Shown piece by piece: positions 42,509 to 50,133 of a stretch of 64,000 bases of DNA (position 1 is its first letter; the number at the start of each line of letters is the position of its first letter). Source of the stretch: Paractinoplanes rishiriensis (GTDB lineage: Bacteria > Actinomycetota > Actinomycetes > Mycobacteriales > Micromonosporaceae); the NCBI RefSeq assembly GCF_016862375.1, contig NZ_BOMV01000097.1, positions 26,119 to 90,118 on the forward strand. Direction: 5' to 3'. The notes under the pieces were generated by a model. It was not told the origin of the DNA. It saw nothing but the letters and a program-made list of their open reading frames with translations, and searched no databases. Both the position numbers and the translations under genes were made by a program.

Positions 42509-44875
42509 CTATGAGATGCGGAAGGTGGCGTCCTGCCGGTCGGTGGCACGGGAACCGGCGCTGATCGGATCGATGCGCAGCAGAAATTTCGAGTGTCGGA
42601 GGTAACGGTCCGGCGCATTGTAGGACCGGAACGAGGACCATGCGGGGTCGGCCAGGCCGGGCGTCCGGTAGAAGGTGGCGTCCGCGCGGAAGGTCGGGCT
42701 GCGGTCGTCGGCGTCCAGCCGGATCGCGAAGTCGCGGTGCCGCAGGTAGCGGCCGGGGAAGTTGATCGACTCGAAGGACACGCCGGCCGGGTCGGCCAGG
42801 CCGGGCACGAGGCGCCACAGCTGGTCCTGGTGGGGGTCGAAGGGGAACGCGTCGATCCGGCCGACGTTGGCGGCGTGCCGCACGTACCGGTCCGGGAAGT
42901 TGTACGACTTGAGGCGCACCGACTCCGGCAGGCCCCACGCCGACACCAGGCCGTCCAGCTCGGCCGGGCTGATCTCCACGATGGAGCCCTGCTTGCCGTT
43001 CAGCGGCGGGGTGAACTCCCGCTGGCTGAGCAGCGTCCACCGGCCGGCCGTGATGTCCGAGGTGGACCAGGCGTAGAAGTCGTTGTTGACCGGGCCGAAC
43101 GAGTCGCCCCACAACCGCCAGCCGCCACCGCCGCGGTTCTTGACCACCATCGGCCCGGCGATGGCGGTGCCCTGCCGCAGCCCGGCGGTGTACGTGGTCC
43201 AGCTGTTCGGGGCGCCGGTGGTGGACCGGGCGCCGTAGAGCAGGCCGTCGTCCACGTTCTTGTAGTACATGTAATACGCCGAGTTGTCCGCCACGATGTC
43301 GGCGTCGAGCACGCCGAACTCCGGGCTGAAGTAGACCTCGGCGGCCGACACGCTGCGGAAGTCCTTGGTGTAGTTCGCCAGCAGGACGTCCTTGCCGTCG
43401 TTCGCGGAGTAGACGATCGCGTACTCCTGGCGCGACGCCACCCAGAACGCGGTCGGCGCCCAGGTGTGGGTGTCCCGGTCGTGCATCCGGATCCGCCGGT
43501 ACCCGGTGAAGCTGCGCAGGTCCTTCGAATCCCAGACGTGCAGGTATTGGCTGGTCCGGCGGAAGTCGGTGCCCTTCAGGTCGGCGGCCAGGACGACGAA
43601 CGTGCCGTCCTGTTTGCGCAGGATGAACGGGTCGCGCAGGCCGCGGTCCCCGGCGGTGGGCATCACCACCGGGCTGTTCTGGTTGAGCGGTCGCCAGTTC
43701 AGCCCGTCGGAACTGACCGCCAGGTGCAGGCCGTAGCTGGCGCCGCTCTGGTTCGGGGTCTCGGTGAAGTAGGCGAAGGCGTACCCGCCACTCGCCGCGA
43801 ACGCGGCCGGCGGCGTGCCGGGCGCCGGCACCGCGCCGCCGCGCTCCGCGGTCTGTTCCGGGGCGGGGGCCGGCGGCGTGGTGGCGGGTGCGACGGCGGC
43901 GGGACGGCCGGAGCCGGTGCCGGAATCCTGGACGGCGATGGTCACGCCACCGCCGACGGCCACGGCCACGGCTCCGGCCGCCGCGGCGAACTTGGAGATG
44001 CCGAGCGCCGGCAGCCAGCCCGCGATGCTGAGGCCGGCCGCGCCGGCAGCCGCACCGGCGACCGGCGCGGCGACCAGGGCGGAGAACGAGATCGCGGCGA
44101 GCGACGGCGGCAGCGGCAGCATGGCGATGCCGGCGAGCAGCGCGTCCGGCGGAACGAGCCGGCGTTTGTGGGTCTCGCAGGCGGCGCAGTCGCGTACGTG
44201 CCGGGCCAGCCGCTTGCGCCAGACCGGGCTGGGGCGGCCGTCCCAGATGTAGACCTGGGCGGCCAGTTCGGGGCAGCGCGGCTGGGCGTCCAGCGCGCCG
44301 ACGATGCTGCGGGCCAGGTCGAGTTGGTCGCGCATGCGCTTGATCCGGACCGCGGCGTGCCCGGGCGGGACGCCGAGGGCGGTGGCCAGGTCGGTGCGGG
44401 TGATGTGGTCGGCCACCTCGAGCCACCACAGCGAGAGCAGGAACCGGTCGTCCGGGTCGAGCCAGCGCACCGCCTCGACGACCTGGCGGCGCTGCCCGGA
44501 GAGCCGCAGCCGCAGCACGGTGGCGTCGGCGAAGTCGGCGCCCGGGTCGGGCAGTTCGGTGGCCAGTTCCAGCGAGCTGTGCCGTTCGGTGCTGGTGCGC
44601 CGGCGCCGGGCGCCCTCGACGATCTGGCGACGCACGATGGCCAGGATCCAGCCGGAGAACCGGGCCGGCTCGCGGATGTCCGGCAGGCTTTCCACGACCC
44701 GCAGGCAGGTCTCCTGCACCACGTCGTCGACGTCGGCGTGCCCGTTCAGCGCGCGGCCGGCGACGTTGTACAGCATGTCGAGGTGGTCCTCGATCAGCGA
44801 CGCGAGCGCCTCGCGGTCACCCCGCTGAGCGGCCACCACACGGTCCGCCACCGGTGTGACGCCAGCGCCAGACAT
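42509..44875 (-). CDS. Membrane-spanning ECF sigma factor fused to GH43-like and AbfB (CBM42) domains
   Basis: 788 aa with GGGAGGGAG upstream of the ATG. Residues about 10-85 are sigma region 2 (DVDDVVQETCLRVVESL; FSGWILAIVRRQIVEG), about 130-190 region 4 (DLATALGVPPGHAAVRIKRM). Then HVRDCAAC, an HxxxCxxC motif as in zinc anti-sigma factors, hydrophobic segments at about 260-320, a Pro/Ala linker, a GH43-like five-bladed propeller (about 355-640; GLRDPFILRKQDGTFVVLA, YSANDGKDVLLANY) and three AbfB repeats (NFPDRYVRH, NFPGRYLRH, NAPDRYLRH). Domain order predicts cytoplasmic sigma and zinc parts and external sugar-binding parts in one chain. ECF sigma factors with extracellular carbohydrate-binding extensions are known in actinobacteria; release by proteolysis is an inference. 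Arabinose-containing glycan is the likely ligand. Confidence 0.9.
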   Translation of the reverse strand: MSGAGVTPVADRVVAAQRGDREALASLIEDHLDMLYNVAGRALNGHADVDDVVQETCLRVVESLPDIREPARFSGWILAIVRRQIVEGARRRRTSTERHSSLELATELPDPGADFADATVLRLRLSGQRRQVVEAVRWLDPDDRFLLSLWWLEVADHITRTDLATALGVPPGHAAVRIKRMRDQLDLARSIVGALDAQPRCPELAAQVYIWDGRPSPVWRKRLARHVRDCAACETHKRRLVPPDALLAGIAMLPLPPSLAAISFSALVAAPVAGAAAGAAGLSIAGWLPALGISKFAAAAGAVAVAVGGGVTIAVQDSGTGSGRPAAVAPATTPPAPAPEQTAERGGAVPAPGTPPAAFAASGGYAFAYFTETPNQSGASYGLHLAVSSDGLNWRPLNQNSPVVMPTAGDRGLRDPFILRKQDGTFVVLAADLKGTDFRRTSQYLHVWDSKDLRSFTGYRRIRMHDRDTHTWAPTAFWVASRQEYAIVYSANDGKDVLLANYTKDFRSVSAAEVYFSPEFGVLDADIVADNSAYYMYYKNVDDGLLYGARSTTGAPNSWTTYTAGLRQGTAIAGPMVVKNRGGGGWRLWGDSFGPVNNDFYAWSTSDITAGRWTLLSQREFTPPLNGKQGSIVEISPAELDGLVSAWGLPESVRLKSYNFPDRYVRHAANVGRIDAFPFDPHQDQLWRLVPGLADPAGVSFESINFPGRYLRHRDFAIRLDADDRSPTFRADATFYRTPGLADPAWSSFRSYNAPDRYLRHSKFLLRIDPISAGSRATDRQDATFRIS

Positions 44876-44948
44876 GGGCTTGCTCCCTCCCGACGTCAGC
44901 CTCCGCGCTGACCACCGAGGGCATGAACGCTAACACCCGGATCGGCAC

Positions 44949-45860
44949 TCAGGCGACGCTGCAGCGGGACATGATCGTGGGCCGGATCGACACCCGCTCG
45001 GAGCAGCGCACGCCACCGCGGGACCGGTCCACCAGCAGCCGGAGCACCTCGGTGCCGATGTGCGCGAAGCTGTGCCCGACGGTGGTCAGCGGCGGTTGCA
45101 GGTAGGCCGCCTCGGGCACGTCGTCGTAACCGACCAGGCTGACGTCCTCGGGGATCCGGCGGCCGCCCTCCCGCATCCCGCGCATGACGCCGAGCGCCAC
45201 GTAGTCGTTGGCGGCGAAGATCGCGGTGCACCGCGCCACCCGCGCCAGCCGCAGGCCGCACTCGTACGCCGAGGCCGCGGTGCCGTCGGTGCGCACCATC
45301 CGCGGCGTCAGGCCGGCCTCGGCGAGCGCCGCCCGCCAGCCCGCCTCGCGGGTCCGGGTGGCCGGGGCACGTTCCGGCCCGGCCACGTGCCAGACCGTGC
45401 GGTGGTCGTATCCGAGCAGGTGTCGGGTGGCCAGCAGGCCGCCGGTGAACTGGTCGATCGACACGTCCGGCCACCGCCACCCGTCGGCGCCGTCGACGGT
45501 CACCACCGGCAGGTGCGGCGGGACGATCCGGTCGGCACCGGCCTCGGCGCCGACCGAGGCCAGCACCAGACCGGCCACGCCGGACTGCACGAACTGCTCG
45601 GCCGTCTGGTGCAACTCGGCCGGCGGGCCACCGTGGTGGACTCTTCGGACGACGATGGATATTTCGGCAACCGCCGCGGCCTCGCCGATGGCCTGCACCA
45701 GCCGGGATGTCTCGTACGCGGTCGTGTGCTGGACGATCAGACCGATGACACTCGTGCGGCCGGCCACCGGAACGGGCTCCCGGCGGTGCACCGCCAGCGT
45801 CCGGTTGCGGGTCGTCGCGCCCACGGTCCAGGGGCGCCACCTGCTGTTCTGCCTGTTCAC
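44949..45860 (-). CDS. LacI-type sensor protein lacking the DNA-binding domain
   Basis: 303 aa. The GTG at 45860 has GGGAGGAATC directly upstream. From about residue 37 the protein is a complete LacI/PBP1-like ligand-binding domain (TSVIGLIVQHT; FAANDYVALGVMRGMREGG; PEDVSLVGYDDVPEAAYLQPPLT split at will). The first 35 residues are basic and disordered-looking (RQNSRWRPW; TTRNRTLAVHRRE) and contain no helix-turn-helix or hinge helix; upstream in-frame codons do not supply one. It closely parallels the neighbouring complete LacI protein, so it looks like a duplicate that lost its DNA-binding part. It might heterodimerise with that regulator or act as a ligand sink. Not exported (no signal). Confidence 0.85.
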   Translation of the reverse strand: MNRQNSRWRPWTVGATTRNRTLAVHRREPVPVAGRTSVIGLIVQHTTAYETSRLVQAIGEAAAVAEISIVVRRVHHGGPPAELHQTAEQFVQSGVAGLVLASVGAEAGADRIVPPHLPVVTVDGADGWRWPDVSIDQFTGGLLATRHLLGYDHRTVWHVAGPERAPATRTREAGWRAALAEAGLTPRMVRTDGTAASAYECGLRLARVARCTAIFAANDYVALGVMRGMREGGRRIPEDVSLVGYDDVPEAAYLQPPLTTVGHSFAHIGTEVLRLLVDRSRGGVRCSERVSIRPTIMSRCSVA

Positions 45861-45914
45861 GATTCCTCCCTCGACGAGAAGGCGCCGGGAGGGCAGGTGC
45901 ATTACAGAAATGTG

Positions 45915-46937
45915 TCAGCGGTTTGGCGGAGCCGCCACGCTGTCCCTGGAAATCAGCGTCGGCGCGATGATCCGGCGCTCGCCGGCGGCCGCCGAACCGG
46001 ATCCGATCCGGGCCAGCAGGAGCTCGACCCCGGCGCTCGCGACCGCCTCGAAGTCGGCACGCACGGTGGTCAGCGGCGGCGAATAGTAGGCGGCCTGCGG
46101 CACGTCGTCGAAGCCCACCACGCTGATCTCCTCGGGCACCCGCCGGCCGTGCTCGTGCAGCGCGCGCAGCAGACCCAGCGCGATGTGGTCGTTCGCCGTG
46201 AAGACCGCGGTGACGTCCGGCATCCGGGCGACGACCTGGCCGTTGAGATAGCCCGATTCGGCGTCCCAGTCGCCGCGCAGCACCGGCGGCACCTCGGCGC
46301 CGGCCGCGCGCAGGGCCTGCTCCCAGCCGCGGATCCGCCCGGCGGCGTCGAACCACCGTTCCGGGCCGGCGATGTGCCACACCGTGCGGTGGCCGGCCGC
46401 GAGCAGGTGCTCGGTGGCGGCCCGCGCCCCGGCCGCCTGGTCGACGGTCACCAGCGTGGTGGACTTCTGCGGATCGCCGTCGATGGTGACCAGCGGGATG
46501 TCCGCGGGCACCTGGGCGAGGCCCTCCTCGGCGCTCGCCGCGGGCGCGATCACGACCAGCCCGGCCACGAACTGGTCGAGGTGGCGCTCGACGGCCGCGG
46601 CGATCGACTGCTCGTCCAGATTGCGGACGGTGCTGACGTTGACGGCGAATCCGCTGTCCTGTGCGGCTTCCTCGAATGCGGTGAGCATGGAGGCCGGGCC
46701 ATAGAGCGCGGTCATTGGCGCAATCACGCCGATCACCCGGGAATTGCCGGTCGCCAGGGCGCGGGCACTGTGATTGGGCCGGTATCCCAGTTCCGAGATG
46801 GCGGCCCGGACCTTGAGCCGGGTCTGCTCGCTGACCCGCGGGTTCTCGTTGAGAACCCGGGAGACGGTCTGGTGTGACACCCCGGCCAGACGGGCGACGT
46901 CGATCAACCCCGGAGGCCGTCCGCGCCGAACACTCAC
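45915..46937 (-). CDS. LacI-family transcriptional regulator
   Basis: 340 aa from GTG 46937 (GGGAGG upstream). N-terminal HTH and hinge are intact (LIDVARLAGVSHQTVSRVLN; YRPNHSARALATG), followed by a sugar-binding domain (FTANDHIALGLLRALHEHG; ISVVGFDDVPQAAYYSPPLT). LacI proteins repress sugar-use genes until an oligosaccharide binds. It sits 48 nt after the BNR propeller gene and 54 nt before its HTH-less paralogue, so it is probably the local regulator. A 12-bp palindrome at the BNR start codon is a candidate site. Confidence 0.94.
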   Translation of the reverse strand: MSVRRGRPPGLIDVARLAGVSHQTVSRVLNENPRVSEQTRLKVRAAISELGYRPNHSARALATGNSRVIGVIAPMTALYGPASMLTAFEEAAQDSGFAVNVSTVRNLDEQSIAAAVERHLDQFVAGLVVIAPAASAEEGLAQVPADIPLVTIDGDPQKSTTLVTVDQAAGARAATEHLLAAGHRTVWHIAGPERWFDAAGRIRGWEQALRAAGAEVPPVLRGDWDAESGYLNGQVVARMPDVTAVFTANDHIALGLLRALHEHGRRVPEEISVVGFDDVPQAAYYSPPLTTVRADFEAVASAGVELLLARIGSGSAAAGERRIIAPTLISRDSVAAPPNR

Positions 46938-46985
46938 ACCGCACCGCCTCCCTGGTCGCGGCCAAGGATATCGGTGGGACGCGGT

Positions 46986-48359
46986 TCAGCGACCTCCGGT
47001 ATTCCAGTTCTGGACTTCAATCACACTTCCGCCCCGGCGCGGCGCGAAGATGCTGAGCACATTTTGCGACTTGAGCAGATTGTGGTCGATCAGCGGATCC
47101 GACATGTAGTTGGCCGCGGACCGGTTCCGCACCGTCCAATCGGACCAGCCGGACGCCTTGGACGCGGTTGCGATCTGCAGCACGTTGGTGCCCGAGTGGC
47201 CGCTCACGATGTAAAGGTTGTCGCTGGAATCGACGGCGATATCGCCCCGGCTCAGCCCCTCGGTGTAGCCGAGATAACGCTGGTTCCACACCTTCGACGC
47301 CTTGTCCCGCCAGTAATGCACCAGCACCGCGGTGTTCCGGGCGGTGTTGAAGTCGGTGATGCTGGGCGTGTTCGCCTGCAGGTGCGACTGGAGGACGTGC
47401 ACGACCCCGGCCGCGTCGACGACCTGGGATTCCTGGTTCATCAGGCCGCGGTTCTGACTGTTCGGCCACACCCGCAGATCGGTGGCGTTCGAGTCCAGCG
47501 GATTGGAGCCGGCGGTGGCCACCACGGTGCCGGCGTTGTTGCGCCAGCTGCGGCCCTTGTCCCGGCTGTACGCGTAGAAGAGGTCGTGGTTGGTGCTGCC
47601 GTTGGACGTTTCCCGGACGGTCCAGGTGGCGTGCAGCAATCCCTCGCGGTCGTACTCGATGCCGAACAGGTAGGGGTTGTTGTCGAATGAGGTGCCGTCG
47701 ATGAACTCGCCGACGTAGCTCCACGACCCGGAGTTGTACTCGTAGAGCACCTCGTCCCCGTTGCCGCTGACGCCGGTGCGGATGGCCATCTGGAGCGTGC
47801 CGTCGGGCGCGGCGAAGAACTGCGGGTACGTCACGGTCGCCATCGCGGTGCCGGCCAGGCTGTTCTGCACGGCGCCGAAGCTGGCGGCGGACCAGTTGGC
47901 GCCGGCCGGCGAGGTGGCCAGGCCGGTACCGGACCGCCGGTACTTGAGCCGGTCGGAGTGCATGTCGAAGGCCAGGTGGATGGAGCCGTCCTGGGGCGAG
48001 ATGCCGATGCAGATGACGTTGTGCGAGTCGGTCGAGGTGGTCCGGTAGTCGGTGAGCCGGACGTTCTGCCAGGCGCCGGTGGCCGACTGCCGGCGGGAGA
48101 TGTTGGCGTACCCGGTCTCGTCCCAGAAGGCGGTGTACTGCCAGCCGTTGAAGGTGGTGATGCCGTCCTGCTGGAAGGACTCGCCGTTCATCAGGCCCGA
48201 GTAGCTGACCGCGGTGCGCCCGGACGAGGTCAGCGTCGTGGTGCTGGCGGCGCTGACGGTGGGCGCGGCGGCGGCTGCCGTGGGCCCGCTCAGGACGGCG
48301 ACGACGTTGGCGGTCACCAGAACCATCGCGCCCGCTAGGACGGTGGTGAAACGTTTCAT
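46986..48359 (-). CDS. Secreted BNR_4-type propeller protein (possible glycan-active enzyme)
   Basis: 457 aa with a Sec signal (MKRFTTVLAG, hydrophobic core, AAAAAP). The rest resembles the BNR_4 family: FNGWQYTAFWDETGYANISRR early, then HNVICIGISPQDGSIHLAFD, then LRWLPNS-like loop around NSQNRGLMNQES, and DKGRSWRNNAG. Members fold as seven-bladed propellers and include polysaccharide lyases such as ulvan lyases and other glycan-cleaving proteins; catalytic residues cannot be confirmed by eye. First gene of the minus-strand array with LacI, HTH-less LacI and the ECF fusion. A LacI-like palindrome covers its start codon. Confidence 0.8.
   Translation of the reverse strand: MKRFTTVLAGAMVLVTANVVAVLSGPTAAAAAPTVSAASTTTLTSSGRTAVSYSGLMNGESFQQDGITTFNGWQYTAFWDETGYANISRRQSATGAWQNVRLTDYRTTSTDSHNVICIGISPQDGSIHLAFDMHSDRLKYRRSGTGLATSPAGANWSAASFGAVQNSLAGTAMATVTYPQFFAAPDGTLQMAIRTGVSGNGDEVLYEYNSGSWSYVGEFIDGTSFDNNPYLFGIEYDREGLLHATWTVRETSNGSTNHDLFYAYSRDKGRSWRNNAGTVVATAGSNPLDSNATDLRVWPNSQNRGLMNQESQVVDAAGVVHVLQSHLQANTPSITDFNTARNTAVLVHYWRDKASKVWNQRYLGYTEGLSRGDIAVDSSDNLYIVSGHSGTNVLQIATASKASGWSDWTVRNRSAANYMSDPLIDHNLLKSQNVLSIFAPRRGGSVIEVQNWNTGGR
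48347..48358. promoter_or_regulatory. LacI-like palindrome overlapping the BNR gene start codon
   Basis: TGAAACGTTTCA is a perfect 12-bp palindrome with the GAAACGTTTC core common to LacI operators. It covers codons 1-4 of the BNR gene. Because it is partly coding, chance cannot be excluded. Confidence 0.45.
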
Positions 48360-48414
48360 GACGCCTCTCTCAGGACCTGTGGGGGGACGGCGAAAAGATG
48401 ACAGAGACGTTAAG

Positions 48415-48426
48415 TAATCGTTTCGA
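48415..48426. promoter_or_regulatory. Second LacI-like half-conserved site upstream of the BNR gene
   Basis: TAATCGTTTCGA, read on the minus strand as TCGAAACGATTA, shares the CGAAACG core with the palindrome at the start codon, 68 bp away centre to centre. Confidence 0.35.
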
Positions 48427-48567
48427 GACCGTCAAGGGCATCAATATGTGCTGAACGGGGCGCTAGGGGGCGCACGAAATGTGACCTGGATCACCGTGAT
48501 CTAGCTCGGTTCCGGCAGGTCGAGGCCGATTGTCGGGGCCCAAGGTTCTCGACAGTACGGAGGGTCA

Positions 48568-50076
48568 ATGGACCGCAGGATCACTCGAGCCGTGATCGTC
48601 GGCGCGCTTGCCGTGGCGGTGGGCTCGGCGGCTCCCGCCCAGGCCGACGCCGGGGCTCCCACCAGCCCGTGGGCCGGATGGCTGGGTTCGACCGCCACGG
48701 ATCCGGTCGTCACCCTCAAGCAGGTGCGTGCCGTGATCGGCGCGGACACCGGCGCGGCCGCGTCGTTGACCGGCAAGGGCGTGGGGGTGGCGCTGATCGA
48801 CACCGGCGTGGCCTCAGTGCCGGGGCTGCCCGCCTCGCGGATCGTGAACGGGCCCGACCTGTCTCTCGACTCGCAGTCGCCGGCGTTGCGCTACCTCGAC
48901 GCGTACGGGCACGGCACCCACATGGCCGGCATCATCGTCGGCAACGACACCGCCACCGGCACCAAGGGCATGGCCCCGGACGCCAGGCTGACCTCGATCA
49001 AGGTCGGTACGGCCAACGGCGCGGCCGACGTCAGCCAGGTGATCGCCGCGGTCGACTGGGTGGTGCAGCACCGCAACGACGACCCGGCGAACCCGATCAA
49101 GGTGATCAACCTGTCCTACGGCTCCGGCGGACAGGCCCAGCCGTGGAACGACGCGCTCGGCTTCGCGGTCGAGCGGGCCTGGCAGGCGGGCATCGTGGTG
49201 GTCGCGGCCGCCGGCAACGACGGATCGTCCGGCGCGACCGCACTGGCCAATCCGGCCTCCAACGAGTGGGTGCTGACCGTCGGTGCGGCCGCCACCAAGG
49301 GCACCCCGGCGGTCGCCGACGACGCGCTGGCCGCGTTCACCAATCAGCCCCTGCGCGGCGGTAAGCAGATCAACGTGCTGGCACCGGGCGTCTCGATCCT
49401 GTCCCTGAGTGTCCCGGGCTCGTATCTCGACGGCGCCTACCCGGCCGCCCGCTCGGGCGACACCCTGTTCCGGGGCAGCGGCACGTCGCAGGCCGCGGCG
49501 GTGGCCTCCGGCGCGGTGGCGCTGCTCTGGCAGGCCCGGCCGACGGCCACCCCGGACCAGATCAAGGAGTGGGTGGTCCGCGGTGCCAGCTACATCCCGA
49601 ACGGCATCGCTGCGAACTACGGCCTCGGCCAGCTGAACGTCAACGCCGCGCTGTCCCGGACGGGCACCATGACGCAGAAGCAGTCGTGGTCCCGGTCGAC
49701 CGGTCTGGGCGAGCTGAATACGGCTCGCGGCGACAGCCGGCTGGTCCTCGACGGGGTGCCGCTGGACGGCGACGCGACGGTGTGGGGTCCGTTCGACAAG
49801 AACGCCTGGACCGCGAAGCCGGCCTGGTCCGGCGGCTCCTGGCTGGGTACCCGGATCGCCGGTGACGGCTGGACCGGCACCTCGTGGGCCAGCCGCACCT
49901 GGGCGCCGGCGGTCTGGACGGCCCGCCCGTGGAGCGACGCCGCCACCTGGACCGACCCCGCCTGGGAGGGCCGCGCCTGGACCGGCCGCCGGTGGACCGG
50001 TCAGGCCTGGGCCGGTGGGTCCTGGACCGGCCGGGCCTGGGCGTCGGACGACTGGGCCTCGGGCACCTGGGGCTGA
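48568..50076 (+). CDS. Secreted subtilase (S8) with Trp-rich C-terminal repeats, copy 1
   Basis: 502 aa with a signal peptide (MDRRITRAVI...APAQADA) and GGAGGG before the ATG. Catalytic triad: Asp78 (VALIDTGV), His115 (YGHGTHMAG) and Ser in GSGTSQAAA. There is no separate I9-type propeptide domain of usual size. The last 105 residues are a degenerate repeat rich in Trp (WTGTSW, WTARPW, WTGRRW, WAGGSW, WASDDW, TWG end). Such Trp repeats could bind cell-wall glycan or another repeat protein; this is inference. A close paralogue lies at 53709, with a signalling gene between. Confidence 0.92.
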   Translation: MDRRITRAVIVGALAVAVGSAAPAQADAGAPTSPWAGWLGSTATDPVVTLKQVRAVIGADTGAAASLTGKGVGVALIDTGVASVPGLPASRIVNGPDLSLDSQSPALRYLDAYGHGTHMAGIIVGNDTATGTKGMAPDARLTSIKVGTANGAADVSQVIAAVDWVVQHRNDDPANPIKVINLSYGSGGQAQPWNDALGFAVERAWQAGIVVVAAAGNDGSSGATALANPASNEWVLTVGAAATKGTPAVADDALAAFTNQPLRGGKQINVLAPGVSILSLSVPGSYLDGAYPAARSGDTLFRGSGTSQAAAVASGAVALLWQARPTATPDQIKEWVVRGASYIPNGIAANYGLGQLNVNAALSRTGTMTQKQSWSRSTGLGELNTARGDSRLVLDGVPLDGDATVWGPFDKNAWTAKPAWSGGSWLGTRIAGDGWTGTSWASRTWAPAVWTARPWSDAATWTDPAWEGRAWTGRRWTGQAWAGGSWTGRAWASDDWASGTWG

Positions 50077-50133
50077 CCCGCAGCGTGCCGCTATTTGCCC
50101 GGAAAGTGCCAATACGGGAAGTAGAGTTGAATC

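Noticed and set aside
38218..42564. Very long plus-strand ORF (over 1400 codons) opposite the kinase-GGDEF gene
   Set aside because: It is the antisense shadow of a high-GC3 gene; the translation is low-complexity and has no domain motifs, while the minus strand reads through several clear domains.
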